NCBI RefSeq assembly: GCF_018130695.1
Contig: NZ_JAFCJX010000035.1
Span: 27,683 to 91,682 of the forward strand
Source of the DNA: Bradyrhizobium jicamae
Lineage (GTDB): Bacteria > Pseudomonadota > Alphaproteobacteria > Rhizobiales > Xanthobacteraceae
Direction: 5' to 3'
Length of the DNA stretch: 64,000 bases
Shown here: positions 43,660 through 52,260 of the stretch, piece after piece
Layout of the letters: each line of letters starts with the position of its first letter
Numbering within the stretch: the stretch's first letter is position 1
The notes under the pieces: generated by a model
Told to the model about the DNA's origin: nothing
What the model saw: the letters and a program-made list of their open reading frames with translations, nothing else
Databases searched by the model: none
Made by a program: the position numbers and the translations under genes

Positions 43660-43703
43660 TTGAGCAACGCTCAAGTTAGTAGGACGAAAATGAACAATGT
43701 TCA
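43660..43703. promoter_or_regulatory. Two related palindromes, candidate TetR operators
   Basis: TTGAGCAACGCTCAA (43660-43674) has perfect 6-base arms, and TGAACAATGTTCA (43691-43703) is a perfect 13-base palindrome. They share the form TTGARCANYGYTCAA and their centres are 30 bases, about three helical turns, apart. They lie between the divergent TetR and small-protein genes; the second overlaps the TetR start codon. Fits autoregulation by the TetR protein. Confidence 0.55.
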
Positions 43704-44307
43704 AGAAGAATCGCTACGTGAGCGAAAAAGAATTCAGCGTCGCGTCCTGCTGCTCGATATCGGACACCGCTTGATCGCGACTAAAGGATTGAGATCATTG
43801 AAGGTTCGGGACGTCGCCGAGGCCGCCGGCTGCTCCATCGGCAGCGTCTATAATGAGTTCGGCGACTTCGACGGGCTGATCCTGACCGTGAACCGGGAGA
43901 CCGTGCAGGCCCTGACCAAGCGATTGACCGCAGTCCCGACCGGTAACCCGGTCCACCAACTCCACGGCCTGGCCGACACCTACCTCGCCTTCGCCACCGA
44001 ACATCCCAACCTGCTGCGCGCGCTGTTCGAGCACCGGATGGAGAATGACCGGCCGTTTCCGGAGGACATCCTGCTGATGGTGATGGAGGCGTTCAGCCTG
44101 ATGCATGCGCCGCTGGTGCAGCTATTGCCCGACCGCGATGGCGAGGACGTCGCGCAGCTCGCGCGGATGATGTTCTCGGCGGTGCACGGCATCATCTCGC
44201 TCGGCCTGGAGGAGCGCATGGTTGCGGTGCCGCCGGAACAACTGCGCCAGCGGCTCGCGCAGTTCATCGATACGCATCTTGCGGGGCTCGGGATCTCGCC
44301 GGGCTAA
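43690..44307 (+). CDS. TetR family transcriptional regulator
   Basis: 205 residues from the ATG at 43690 (MNNVQEESLRERKR). The N-terminal helix-turn-helix is clear: LIATKGLRSLKVRDVAEAAG and CSIGSVYNEFGDFDGLILTV. The C-terminal ligand domain fits the TetR_C-type fold (WHG-like; LARMMFSAVHGIISLGLEER). AGGAC precedes the start; a TTG at 43660 would begin inside the palindrome. It is divergent from a small gene and aas, so lipid or fatty-acid signals are plausible ligands, by inference. Its 3' end overlaps the convergent gene by 44 bases. Confidence 0.9.
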   Translation: MNNVQEESLRERKRIQRRVLLLDIGHRLIATKGLRSLKVRDVAEAAGCSIGSVYNEFGDFDGLILTVNRETVQALTKRLTAVPTGNPVHQLHGLADTYLAFATEHPNLLRALFEHRMENDRPFPEDILLMVMEAFSLMHAPLVQLLPDRDGEDVAQLARMMFSAVHGIISLGLEERMVAVPPEQLRQRLAQFIDTHLAGLGISPG

Positions 44308-44734
44308 TCGCCGATGGGCGTCGGCGCGCAATGGTGCCGGCGACGATCTGCATGATCACACCGAACACCCAGCCGACCATGATCGCCATCGTCCAGCCGA
44401 TATGGAGCTCGCTGCGCAGCACGATGACGGCAACCGAAAAGAACGCCACCAACGAAGCGAGGAACGTGCCGATCGCGCTGAGCAGCTCGGCCGCATCGAT
44501 TTTGCGTTTCGAGGTCCCCTCGGCCGCCGGATGGAAGATGAGTTGCGGCGTATCGATGCCGAGATAGAAGCCAACGGCGCCGCCGAGCATCATGATGAGC
44601 AGGAAGGCCTGCGAGGTCAGCGCCGAGACGGCGGAGCCGACATGGACCGCGACGAACAAGCCGCTCGCGGCTCCTGCCATGGCGAGTCCAAGGCGCTCCA
44701 GGACGTGGGCAAACTTTCTGACGCGGGCACGCAT
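44264..44734 (-). CDS. Membrane protein of unknown function, four helices
   Basis: 156 residues with about four hydrophobic segments (LERLGLAMAGAASGLFVAVH; AFLLIMMLGGAVGFYLGI; LLSAIGTFLASLVAFFSVAV; GWTMAIMVGWVFGVIMQIVA) and a basic, Arg-rich C-terminus. No family recognised. The stop lies inside the 3' end of the TetR gene (44-base convergent overlap), which suggests one of the two could have a shorter transcript or mutual antisense effects. Start at 44734 has no strong ribosome site; an ATG 18 codons in is an alternative. Confidence 0.65.
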   Translation of the reverse strand: MRARVRKFAHVLERLGLAMAGAASGLFVAVHVGSAVSALTSQAFLLIMMLGGAVGFYLGIDTPQLIFHPAAEGTSKRKIDAAELLSAIGTFLASLVAFFSVAVIVLRSELHIGWTMAIMVGWVFGVIMQIVAGTIARRRPSAISPARSRAPQDAYR

Positions 44735-44891
44735 GATCGTGTCCCCAGCTCATTGCCGAGAGTAAAGGCTAGGCCTTTTTTCCGATGCGCGAAAGCCGGT
44801 CAAGCGCACAAACGTTTGAACGCCAAGTGTGAGAAATACAACATGGACGCTACGTTCGCCCGCGCGGCGACCTCACGCTGTCCTCATCCCT

Positions 44892-44942
44892 GGAGCACGA
44901 TCTTCCCGCAAAACCGCTTCACACATTTCCGGATCATGCTCT
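44892..44942. repeat. Dispersed hairpin repeat (AGCATGATCC family), short reversed copy
   Basis: On the minus strand GAGCATGATCCGGAAATGTG leads to CGGGAAGATCGTGCTCC: the first hairpin only, with several mismatches. The second hairpin (CTAAAGCG...) is missing. Its outer end supplies the TAG stop of the adjoining oxidoreductase gene. Confidence 0.88.
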
Positions 44943-46053
44943 ACCGCGCGCCGAACGTCGTGGTGCCGAACAGCGCCTTCTGGGTCGACGGTTGCGAGCG
45001 CCAATATTGCGGTGGCGCGGACACCTCGCCGCCGAGCTCGGCGGCCGCGTGCCAGCCCCAGCGCGGATCGTAGAGCATGCCGCGCGCCAGCGCGACCATA
45101 TCGGCCTTGCCCGACGAAACGATCTCTTCCGCGTGCTTCGCTTCGGTGATCAATCCGACCGCCATGGTGGTGACGCCGGTCGCCTCCTTCAGCGCCTGCG
45201 CGAACGGCACCTGATAGCCGGGCCCGAGCGGAATCTTCTGCAGCGACGAAACGCCGCCGGAGGACACATCGATCCAGTCGACGCCGCGCTTCTTCAGCTC
45301 CTTGGCGAACGAAATGGTCTGCGTCACGTCCCAACCACCCTCGACCCAATCGCTGGCGGAAACGCGGATGCCGACCGGCTTGCGATCCGGGAACGCGGCA
45401 CGCACGGCGTCGAAGACTTCCAGCGGATAGCGCATGCGGTTCTCGAGCGAGCCGCCATATTGATCGGTGCGCTTGTTGGAGATCGGCGACAGGAACTGAT
45501 GCATGAGATAGCCGTGCGCGCCATGCAGCTCGATCGCGTCGATGCCGAGCCGTTCGGCCCGCCTGGTCGATGCGACGAAGGCGTCGCGGATCCGCTTCAG
45601 GCCGGCATCATCGAGCGCGTGCGGCGGTGCCTCGCTATCCTTGTGCGGGACCGCCGATGGCGCGACCGTCTGCCAGCCGCCTTCGGAGATCGGGATCAAC
45701 TGGCCGCCGTCCCAGGGACGATTGCTCGAAGCCTTGCGGCCGGCATGGGCAATCTGCATCGCAACCGCCGCCTTCGAATGCTTCCGCACCGAGGCCAGGA
45801 TCGGCTTCAGCGCGGCCTCATTGGCGTCGCTGTAGAGGCCGAGGCAGCCCGGCGTGATGCGGCCAATGTCCTCGACATGGGTCGCCTCGATGCAGAACAT
45901 CGCAGCGCCCGACAACGCCAGCGAATTGATGTGGGTGAAGTGCCAGTCATTGGCCGAGCCACCGACGGCCGAATATTGGCACATCGGCGACACCATGATG
46001 CGATTGGCAAGCTTCAGGCCGCGCAGCTCGATCGGGGCAAACAGGGCGCTCAT
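44941..46053 (-). CDS. NADH:flavin oxidoreductase, old yellow enzyme family (YqjM type)
   Basis: 370-residue FMN-dependent ene-reductase with a TIM barrel. SPMCQYSA near the start has the YqjM-type cysteine that tunes FMN. The substrate-binding His pair lies in IELHGAHGYLMHQF, with the catalytic Tyr in TDQYGGSLENR, and MQIAHAGRK and ARGMLYDPRW belong to the FMN site. It reduces activated C=C bonds of unsaturated carbonyls, often in oxidative-stress or xenobiotic handling. Stop codon TAG is made by the outer bases of a dispersed repeat. No operon partner. Confidence 0.95.
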   Translation of the reverse strand: MSALFAPIELRGLKLANRIMVSPMCQYSAVGGSANDWHFTHINSLALSGAAMFCIEATHVEDIGRITPGCLGLYSDANEAALKPILASVRKHSKAAVAMQIAHAGRKASSNRPWDGGQLIPISEGGWQTVAPSAVPHKDSEAPPHALDDAGLKRIRDAFVASTRRAERLGIDAIELHGAHGYLMHQFLSPISNKRTDQYGGSLENRMRYPLEVFDAVRAAFPDRKPVGIRVSASDWVEGGWDVTQTISFAKELKKRGVDWIDVSSGGVSSLQKIPLGPGYQVPFAQALKEATGVTTMAVGLITEAKHAEEIVSSGKADMVALARGMLYDPRWGWHAAAELGGEVSAPPQYWRSQPSTQKALFGTTTFGAR

Positions 46054-46176
46054 GGCGGGGGTTCCGAGATGGAGGGATGTCGCGGAAGATTAGAGGCTGC
46101 TCGCAATATTACCAACCACCGTGCCGCTGGATCGCCATGCGTCTCCGACACGGCTTGCCATCCCCGAACCGGCGGA

Positions 46177-46887
46177 TCAGCGCTGCCACCAGGTGTCGGC
46201 ATCCCCAGGGCTGCCCGGCTTCCGGCTGACGATCCTGTAGCGATGGTTCGGCAGCAACTCGCACTCGGCCTCGACGAAGAACTGCGTCACCAACTTACCG
46301 TCGTCGAGCTTATCGGTGACGCGCCCGTAGGCGCCGAACAGTTTGGCAAGCCCGGCATCGGCCTCGACGAAGGAGCGGAATTCCTTCAGGGTGAAGCGAT
46401 TGCCACTGCCCCATTCAACCATGCCATTGACGAGCCGCTGGCCGTCGTCATCCCCAACATCGCGCCCGGCGACCTCGCGGAACAGGTCCGGCCCCTGCAG
46501 CAGGTGCGCCTGACGGCCGTCGATCGTGTAGAGATTGAACGTTACTTCATGGCGGCCGGAGCGAAAGGCGAGACCGACGTGGCGGGAATCCTTTGACCAG
46601 AAGGCATGGTAGCTGTCGGGATCGGTGTCGAGATTGTTCTCCGCACTCACACCCTCCAGCGCCATCAGCTTGCGATGTTTCGGCTCGGCCATCAGCCAGA
46701 CGTGGAAGGCATCGTCGTTGTTCTCGCCATCGCCGTGAGCGGCAAGCGAGAGCTGCCCGTTGGGCGCAAGCCCGTGGCGGATGACGAGATATTCGCCCTT
46801 CTCGTAGTCATGCACGCTCGTCGCACCGGCCGATGCGGCGATCAGGCAGGCGAGAATGGCGAGGACGGCGCGACGCGGGAGTTGCAT
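46177..46887 (-). CDS. Exported protein of unknown function
   Basis: 236 residues with a signal peptide (MQLPRRAVLAILACLIAASA, cut near GATS). The mature part has beta-rich segments (GEYLVIRHGLAPNGQLSLAA; HVGLAFRSGRHEVTFNLYTI) that could be propeller-like, but I recognise no family. Two cysteines. It is downstream of the phytase-like gene on the same strand with 30 bases between, so it is possibly cotranscribed; function unknown. Confidence 0.75.
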   Translation of the reverse strand: MQLPRRAVLAILACLIAASAGATSVHDYEKGEYLVIRHGLAPNGQLSLAAHGDGENNDDAFHVWLMAEPKHRKLMALEGVSAENNLDTDPDSYHAFWSKDSRHVGLAFRSGRHEVTFNLYTIDGRQAHLLQGPDLFREVAGRDVGDDDGQRLVNGMVEWGSGNRFTLKEFRSFVEADAGLAKLFGAYGRVTDKLDDGKLVTQFFVEAECELLPNHRYRIVSRKPGSPGDADTWWQR

Positions 46888-46917
46888 TCCCGTTGGTCGC
46901 AGCAGGCGGACGCTCGT

Positions 46918-47994
46918 TCAATCCATCAGCGTGAACTGCAGCAGCAGGTTGCGCTGGATCAGCGAGAAATTGTCGTCGGAGATCATCGTCAGCACGGTCT
47001 CGCCCTTCTCGGTCACATGGGCGTCGATGCCTTCCATGTTGTCGATCTCGTGACCGAGATCGGCGTTGAAGATCGCAGGACCATCGATCAGCGCGCCGGG
47101 CATCACCTGCGCCAGCGGGATGCGGCGGATGCGGATGCCGACGCCGCCGAGCCAGGAGAATTTGCGCTCAAGGATCAGGAGATCTCCTGACGGCAGCAGC
47201 ACCGCGTCGCTGATGTCGAAATTGTCGGTACGACGCACCGAGAACTGGCCCGGCGTCTTGCCGCCGACCAGGAAGCCGACGATGTTGCCCTGCGCATCGA
47301 GCCCGCGCTCGGAGATCGCGATCAGCGTGCCGGCAAGCGGCTGGCCCTTCGGCACGAACACCAGTGCCTCCAGGCCGCGGTTGTTCGGCAGCCGCTTCGC
47401 CGCCGGCGGCAGCGGCACGATCTGGCCGACGGCGCGCGTAAAGCCGTTGGCGAAATCGTAGCGCAGCACCTGGTTGACGCGCTCCAGCCCGACATAGACG
47501 ACGGAGCCGTCGAGCGCGAGCGATTCCGAATCGTACCAGCCGCGCGCGGTGGTGATCGGCCTTCCATCGGGACCGAGCAAGGGCGAGGCCTCGACGTCCT
47601 CGAGCCCGGCCATCTCGCGGCCGCGATAGACGATGCGGCCGGTGAACCAGCTGCCCTTGTCGCTGACCGCGATGAAGCGCTCGCCCTTCGCATCAAGCCG
47701 GATGCCTGAGAGCCCGCCGAAGCCGCGAAACGACGAGGTCAGCACCAGCCCGCTGCGATACTCCAGCGATCCGAACCGAACGCGCGCGCGATCGCGGGTG
47801 TCGAATGACGGCAGCGGCCGGGCATTGACCTCGATCGTAACAGCTTCGATGACGGAATGTTCGTCGGGCTTGAACGCGCGCCGCGGCGGCGGCTGCGTGG
47901 CGTCCTGCGCGCGCACGGCGCCTGGCAGCGCCGCCAGCGACCACCCCGCCGCCGTCGCTTGCAGGAAACGGCGGCGGCTGAGGCCGGAGCGCAT
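46918..47994 (-). CDS. Esterase-like activity of phytase family protein, Tat-exported
   Basis: 358 residues. The N-terminus (MRSGLSRRRFLQATAAGWSL) has a twin-arginine motif, so export is folded via Tat. The mature part shows the phytase-like beta-propeller pattern (GLSGIRLDAKGERFIAVSDK; SESLALDGSVVYVGLERVNQ; NRGLEALVFVPKG; DAVLLPSGDLLILERKF; NMEGIDAH). Proteins of this family are predicted metal-dependent phosphatases or esterases. It ends just before cobT (3 bases after that gene's stop side), and both run on the minus strand, so read-through from cobT is possible. Confidence 0.88.
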   Translation of the reverse strand: MRSGLSRRRFLQATAAGWSLAALPGAVRAQDATQPPPRRAFKPDEHSVIEAVTIEVNARPLPSFDTRDRARVRFGSLEYRSGLVLTSSFRGFGGLSGIRLDAKGERFIAVSDKGSWFTGRIVYRGREMAGLEDVEASPLLGPDGRPITTARGWYDSESLALDGSVVYVGLERVNQVLRYDFANGFTRAVGQIVPLPPAAKRLPNNRGLEALVFVPKGQPLAGTLIAISERGLDAQGNIVGFLVGGKTPGQFSVRRTDNFDISDAVLLPSGDLLILERKFSWLGGVGIRIRRIPLAQVMPGALIDGPAIFNADLGHEIDNMEGIDAHVTEKGETVLTMISDDNFSLIQRNLLLQFTLMD

Positions 47995-47997
47995 CGC

Positions 47998-49896
47998 TCA
48001 GGAGTGGAGACGGCGCCGGCCGCCCGATGCGGGTGCGGCGCCATGGGTCTCGCTGAACAGCTCGGCGAGCTTCTCGGTGATGGCCCCGCCGAGTTCTTCG
48101 GCATCCACGATCGTCACGGCACGGCGATAATAGCGCGTCACGTCGTGACCGATGCCGATCGCGATCAGCTCGACCGGCGAGCGGGTCTCGATCTCGTCGA
48201 TGATGTGGCGCAGGTGCCGCTCGAGATAGTTGCCGGGGTTGACCGACAGCGTGGAGTCGTCGACCGGCGCGCCGTCCGAGATCATCATCAGGATGCGGCG
48301 CTGCTCGGGACGCGCCAGAAGGCGCTTGTGCGCCCAGTCGAGCGCCTCGCCGTCGATGTTCTCCTTGAGGAGACCCTCGCGCATCATCAGGCCGAGATTC
48401 TTCCGCGCCCGACGCCAGGGCGCGTCCGCCGACTTGTAGATGATGTGGCGCAGATCATTCAGACGGCCCGGGTTGGCCGGCTTGCCGGCGGCAAGCCACG
48501 CCTCGCGCGACTGCCCGCCCTTCCAGGCGCGGGTCGTGAAGCCCAGAATCTCGACCTTGACGCCGCAACGCTCCAGCGTGCGCGCGAGAATATCGGCGCA
48601 GGTGGCCGCCACCGTGATCGGACGTCCGCGCATCGAGCCGGAATTGTCGAGCAGCAACGTCACCACGGTGTCGCGGAAGGTCGCTTCCTTCTCATGCATG
48701 AAGGACAGCGGGTGATAGGGATCGGTGACCACGCGCGACAGCCGCGCCGGATCCAGGATGCCCTCTTCGAGGTCGAACTCCCAGGCGCGGTTCTGCTGCG
48801 CCATCAGCCGGCGCTGCAGGCGATTGGCCAGCCGCGCGACGATGCCCTGCAGATGCGCGAGCTGCTTGTCGAGGTAGGAGCGCAGCCGCTCCAGCTCGTC
48901 GTGATCGCAGAGGTCTTCGGCCGCGATCACCTCGTCGAACTTCGGCGCGAAGGCGTGATATTCCGGACCGCGCGGTTCGTTCTTGCCGTGCGAGTTCGGA
49001 CGCGTCGCCTCGCCGGGCGTCTCGTCGTCGCCGAGCTCGCCATCGTCGAAGGTGTCCGAGGTCGAGGCCTGCGCGCTTTCCATCGCGCTCTCGCTCATCT
49101 CTTCCGCGGTCGCCTGCGCCTGGTCTGCGCTCATCTCCTGCGCGGCATCGGAATCGGGCGAGCCTTCGGCGCCGGACTGATCGTTCTCGCCGTCCTGGTT
49201 CTCGTCGTTGTCGTCGTTATCGTCATTGTCCATGTTGCTGTTGTCGCCGAGATCGAGCGCCGACAGCAGGTCATGGACGAGGTCGCCAAATCTGGCCTGG
49301 TCCTCGGTGAAACGGCTGAGCTGATCGAGCCGTGTGCCGATCTTGTCCTCCAGCGCCGGACGCCAGAGGGCGACCATCTTCTTGGCGGCCGCGGGCGGCG
49401 CCAGACCGGTGAGGCGCTCGCGCACCAGCATGGCCAGCGCATCCGACAGCGGCGCATCGGCACGGTCGGTGATCTCGTCATACTTGCCGCGATGGAAATG
49501 ATCGTCGAGCATCGCGGTGAGGTTCTTCGCGACACCGGCCATCCGGCGCGAGCCGATCGCCTCGACGCGGGCCTGCTCGACCGCCTCGAACACGCCGCGC
49601 GCCTGCGGATTGCCCGGCATCAGCTTGCGATGCACCTTGGGGTCATGACAGGCGAGCTTCAGCGCGATGGAATCGGCGTGGCCGCGCACGATCGCGGCGT
49701 CGCGCTTGGTCATCTTGCGCGCGGGCTCGGGCAGCCGCGCCTTGCCGGGGGCCAGCCCCGGACGTTCGGCGGCGAAGGTGACTTCGAGCTCGGGCTTCCT
49801 GGCGATCGCACGCAGGCACGACGTCACCGAGCGCTTGAACGGCTCGGTCGGCGCTTCCTTCGATCCCGGACGGAATTTGTTGCTGGGAGTTGTCAT
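47998..49896 (-). CDS. cobT: Aerobic cobaltochelatase subunit CobT
   Basis: 632 residues. With CobN and CobS it inserts cobalt into hydrogenobyrinic acid diamide in aerobic B12 synthesis. The N-terminal CobT domain includes KMTKRDAAIVRGHADSIALK and the central acidic linker (DNDDNDDNDENQDGENDQ). The C-terminal von Willebrand A domain has the MIDAS motif LLLDNSGSMRG, and DGAPVDDST follows. ATG at 49896 overlaps the stop of the acetyltransferase gene (ATGA), so the two are translationally coupled; a TTG at 49914 is less likely. Confidence 0.95.
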   Translation of the reverse strand: MTTPSNKFRPGSKEAPTEPFKRSVTSCLRAIARKPELEVTFAAERPGLAPGKARLPEPARKMTKRDAAIVRGHADSIALKLACHDPKVHRKLMPGNPQARGVFEAVEQARVEAIGSRRMAGVAKNLTAMLDDHFHRGKYDEITDRADAPLSDALAMLVRERLTGLAPPAAAKKMVALWRPALEDKIGTRLDQLSRFTEDQARFGDLVHDLLSALDLGDNSNMDNDDNDDNDENQDGENDQSGAEGSPDSDAAQEMSADQAQATAEEMSESAMESAQASTSDTFDDGELGDDETPGEATRPNSHGKNEPRGPEYHAFAPKFDEVIAAEDLCDHDELERLRSYLDKQLAHLQGIVARLANRLQRRLMAQQNRAWEFDLEEGILDPARLSRVVTDPYHPLSFMHEKEATFRDTVVTLLLDNSGSMRGRPITVAATCADILARTLERCGVKVEILGFTTRAWKGGQSREAWLAAGKPANPGRLNDLRHIIYKSADAPWRRARKNLGLMMREGLLKENIDGEALDWAHKRLLARPEQRRILMMISDGAPVDDSTLSVNPGNYLERHLRHIIDEIETRSPVELIAIGIGHDVTRYYRRAVTIVDAEELGGAITEKLAELFSETHGAAPASGGRRRLHS

Positions 49897-50303
49897 AGCG
49901 CTTTCGTAAACCAATGGCGCGTTACGCCGCCGGGATACCCCTCGATCGAACCGAACTCTTCATAGCCGTTGGCGCGGTAGAAGCCCGGCGCCTGAAAACT
50001 CATCGTATCCAGATACGCCCGCGTCGCCCCGAAGCGCCGCGCCTCGTCCTCGATCGCCTTGATCAGCTTGCCGCCGAAGCCTTTCTTGCGAAACTTCTGC
50101 TCCATCCAGAACAATTGGATGAACAGCACCGCAGTCCAGACCTCGCCGATAATGCCGCCGACGATCTCGTCGCCCTGCTTGAGCGAGATGGCGAAGCGCT
50201 TGTACTTCTGTCTCCCCATCTTCTCGGTGTTGTAGCGTAGCAATCCGCCGAGCACTGCCTTCTTTGTCGTGGTGACGGTGCGCTCGACGGAGATTTTCGG
50301 CAT
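49893..50303 (-). CDS. GNAT family N-acetyltransferase between cobS and cobT
   Basis: 136 residues. GNAT motif A is present as MEQKFRKKGFGGKLIKAIED (R/QxxGxG/A acetyl-CoA loop), followed by AYLDTMSFQAPGFYRANGYE with the C-terminal Tyr. Start at 50303 (MPKISVERT) lies four bases after the cobS stop and the stop overlaps cobT, placing it firmly in the operon. No function in cobalamin synthesis is known to me; it may modify a small metabolite or a protein of the complex. Confidence 0.9.
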   Translation of the reverse strand: MPKISVERTVTTTKKAVLGGLLRYNTEKMGRQKYKRFAISLKQGDEIVGGIIGEVWTAVLFIQLFWMEQKFRKKGFGGKLIKAIEDEARRFGATRAYLDTMSFQAPGFYRANGYEEFGSIEGYPGGVTRHWFTKAL

Positions 50304-50307
50304 GGAC

Positions 50308-51306
50308 TTAGCTGAGCGCCACGTTGACCGAGGATTCCGCCAGCTCGACATTGAAGCAGCGCTGGTAGAACTCGGCGACCAGCGGCCGCTCCAGCTCGTC
50401 GCACTTGTTGAGGAAGGTGACGCGGAAGGCGAAGCCGATATCGCTGAAGATGTCGGCGTTCTCCGCCCATGTGATCACCGTGCGCGGGCTCATCACCGTC
50501 GACAGATCACCGTTGGCGAAGGCGTTACGGGTGAGGTCCGCCAGGCGCACCATCTTGTTGACGATGTCCTTGCCTTCGGTCGTGCGGTAGTGCTTGGCCT
50601 TCGCCAGCACGATCTCCACTTCCTCGTCATGGGCGAGGTAGTTCAGCGTGGTGACGATCGACCAGCGGTCCATCTGGCCCTGGTTGATCTGCTGGGTGCC
50701 GTGATAGAGGCCCGAGGTGTCGCCGAGACCGACCGTGTTGGCGGTCGAGAACAGGCGGAACGCCGGATGCGGCTTGATCACCTTGTTCTGGTCCAGGAGC
50801 GTCAGGCGGCCGGAAATTTCCAGCACGCGCTGGATCACGAACATCACGTCCGGGCGGCCGGCGTCATACTCGTCGAACACCAGCGCGATGTTGTGCTGCA
50901 GCGCCCAGGGCAGGATGCCGTCGCGGAATTCGGTGACCTGCTTGCCGTCCTTGACCACGATCGCGTCCTTGCCGACGAGGTCGATACGGCTGATGTGGCT
51001 GTCGAGGTTGACGCGCACGCAGGGCCAGTTGAGGCGGGCGGCGACCTGCTCGATATGGGTCGATTTGCCGGTGCCGTGATAGCCGGTGACCATCACGCGG
51101 CGGTTCTTGGCGAAGCCGGCGAGGATCGCGAGCGTGGTGGCGCGGTCGAAGCGGTAATCGCTGTCGACTTCCGGCACGTGGGGATCGACTTCGGAATAGG
51201 CCGGAACTTCCAGATCGCTATCGATCCCGAAGACCTGCCGGACCGACACCTTCATGTCGGGCAATCCGACGGGTTCCTGATTTTTGGTCTGAACGGCGGT
51301 CGTCAT
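50308..51306 (-). CDS. cobS: Aerobic cobaltochelatase subunit CobS
   Basis: 332-residue AAA+ ATPase, partner of CobT. Walker A is GYHGTGKS, Walker B lies in IALVFDEYDAGRPD, and the sensor region is RLFSTANTVGLGDTSGLYHG; the conserved MSPRTVITWAENADIF is typical. CGGAGGATGAATG places a strong ribosome site at the start. Genes for CobN and the rest of the pathway are not in the window, as usual for alphaproteobacterial cobS-cobT pairs. Confidence 0.96.
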   Translation of the reverse strand: MTTAVQTKNQEPVGLPDMKVSVRQVFGIDSDLEVPAYSEVDPHVPEVDSDYRFDRATTLAILAGFAKNRRVMVTGYHGTGKSTHIEQVAARLNWPCVRVNLDSHISRIDLVGKDAIVVKDGKQVTEFRDGILPWALQHNIALVFDEYDAGRPDVMFVIQRVLEISGRLTLLDQNKVIKPHPAFRLFSTANTVGLGDTSGLYHGTQQINQGQMDRWSIVTTLNYLAHDEEVEIVLAKAKHYRTTEGKDIVNKMVRLADLTRNAFANGDLSTVMSPRTVITWAENADIFSDIGFAFRVTFLNKCDELERPLVAEFYQRCFNVELAESSVNVALS

Positions 51307-51596
51307 TCATCCTCCGAGGTCCCGGGCATTCCCGAAACCAGATTTGGCGTTGGCTGCGGATGGGGTGCTGGGCGCAAGCCTAGCAGAGAGCAACGGCCTG
51401 CAGAAGCCCGGCGGCCAATCAAAGTTCCGTTGATCTATCAGCAAGATAAGCCTCTCGTTCGGTTTTTGGAAGGCTGCCCTGCGAATCACGCCGTACTTTT
51501 GCCCTATGGCACCGTTGACTGGCGGCGCGCCGGGCACTTTCCACCCCGCTGGTGAGTTGTTAGGTCTGACTGGAACCCATCGCCTTCAGGAATTTT

Positions 51597-52259
51597 GTGA
51601 CCTCATTCCTCGACCCGCTGATTGCCTTCGTCTCGGCCCATGCCTGGCTTGCCTATCTGACGCTGTTCCTGGCCGCCCTGCTCGAAGCCGTCCCCGTGAT
51701 CGGCTCGCTGGTGCCGGGCTCGACCATCATCCTGGCGCTCAGTGCCCTGGTGCCGGGCGGCGAGTTGAAGCTGTGGCCGGTGCTGGCGGCGGCTGTGGCC
51801 GGCGCGGTGCTCGGCGACGGCACCGCCTTTCTCATCGGCTATCGCAGCAAGCGCGAGATCCTCGCGACCTGGCCGCTCTCCAACTATCCGAGTGTCGTGC
51901 AGCGGAGCGAGGAGTTCTTCCACCGCTGGGGCGTGCTGGCGGTGTTCTTTGCCCGCTTCGTGGCGCCGATCCGGGCCTTTGTGCCGATCACGGCCGGCGC
52001 GCTCGATATGCAGCCCTCGCGCTTCTATGCGGTCAACATTCCCGCGATCCTGCTCTGGGCACCGGCGCATGTGCTGCCGGGCGTGCTCGCGGTCACCGCG
52101 CTGCACGACTATGCCGGGCTGCCGCATCATGGCCATGTCGGCAAGCACATCTGGATGCTCGCGATCGTCGGCGGCGCGCTCGTTGTCGCTTTCGCAGTCT
52201 GGGCGTTTCGCAGGCGTCACGGCGGTGGCGTAATCGAGACGGTCAAGTCCACCAAGTAA
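51597..52259 (+). CDS. DedA family membrane protein
   Basis: 220 residues with about five or six hydrophobic segments. The DedA/SNARE-associated core is PVIGSLVPGSTIILALSAL (the conserved E...PGE region), FFHRWGVLAVFFARFVAPIR with the essential Arg, and FYAVNIPAILLWAPAHVLPG. DedA proteins act as flippases for undecaprenyl phosphate or phospholipids. The GTG at 51597 has AGGA upstream. It is convergent with the HTH-citrate synthase gene with one base between stops. Confidence 0.93.
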   Translation: MTSFLDPLIAFVSAHAWLAYLTLFLAALLEAVPVIGSLVPGSTIILALSALVPGGELKLWPVLAAAVAGAVLGDGTAFLIGYRSKREILATWPLSNYPSVVQRSEEFFHRWGVLAVFFARFVAPIRAFVPITAGALDMQPSRFYAVNIPAILLWAPAHVLPGVLAVTALHDYAGLPHHGHVGKHIWMLAIVGGALVVAFAVWAFRRRHGGGVIETVKSTK

Positions 52260-52260
52260 T

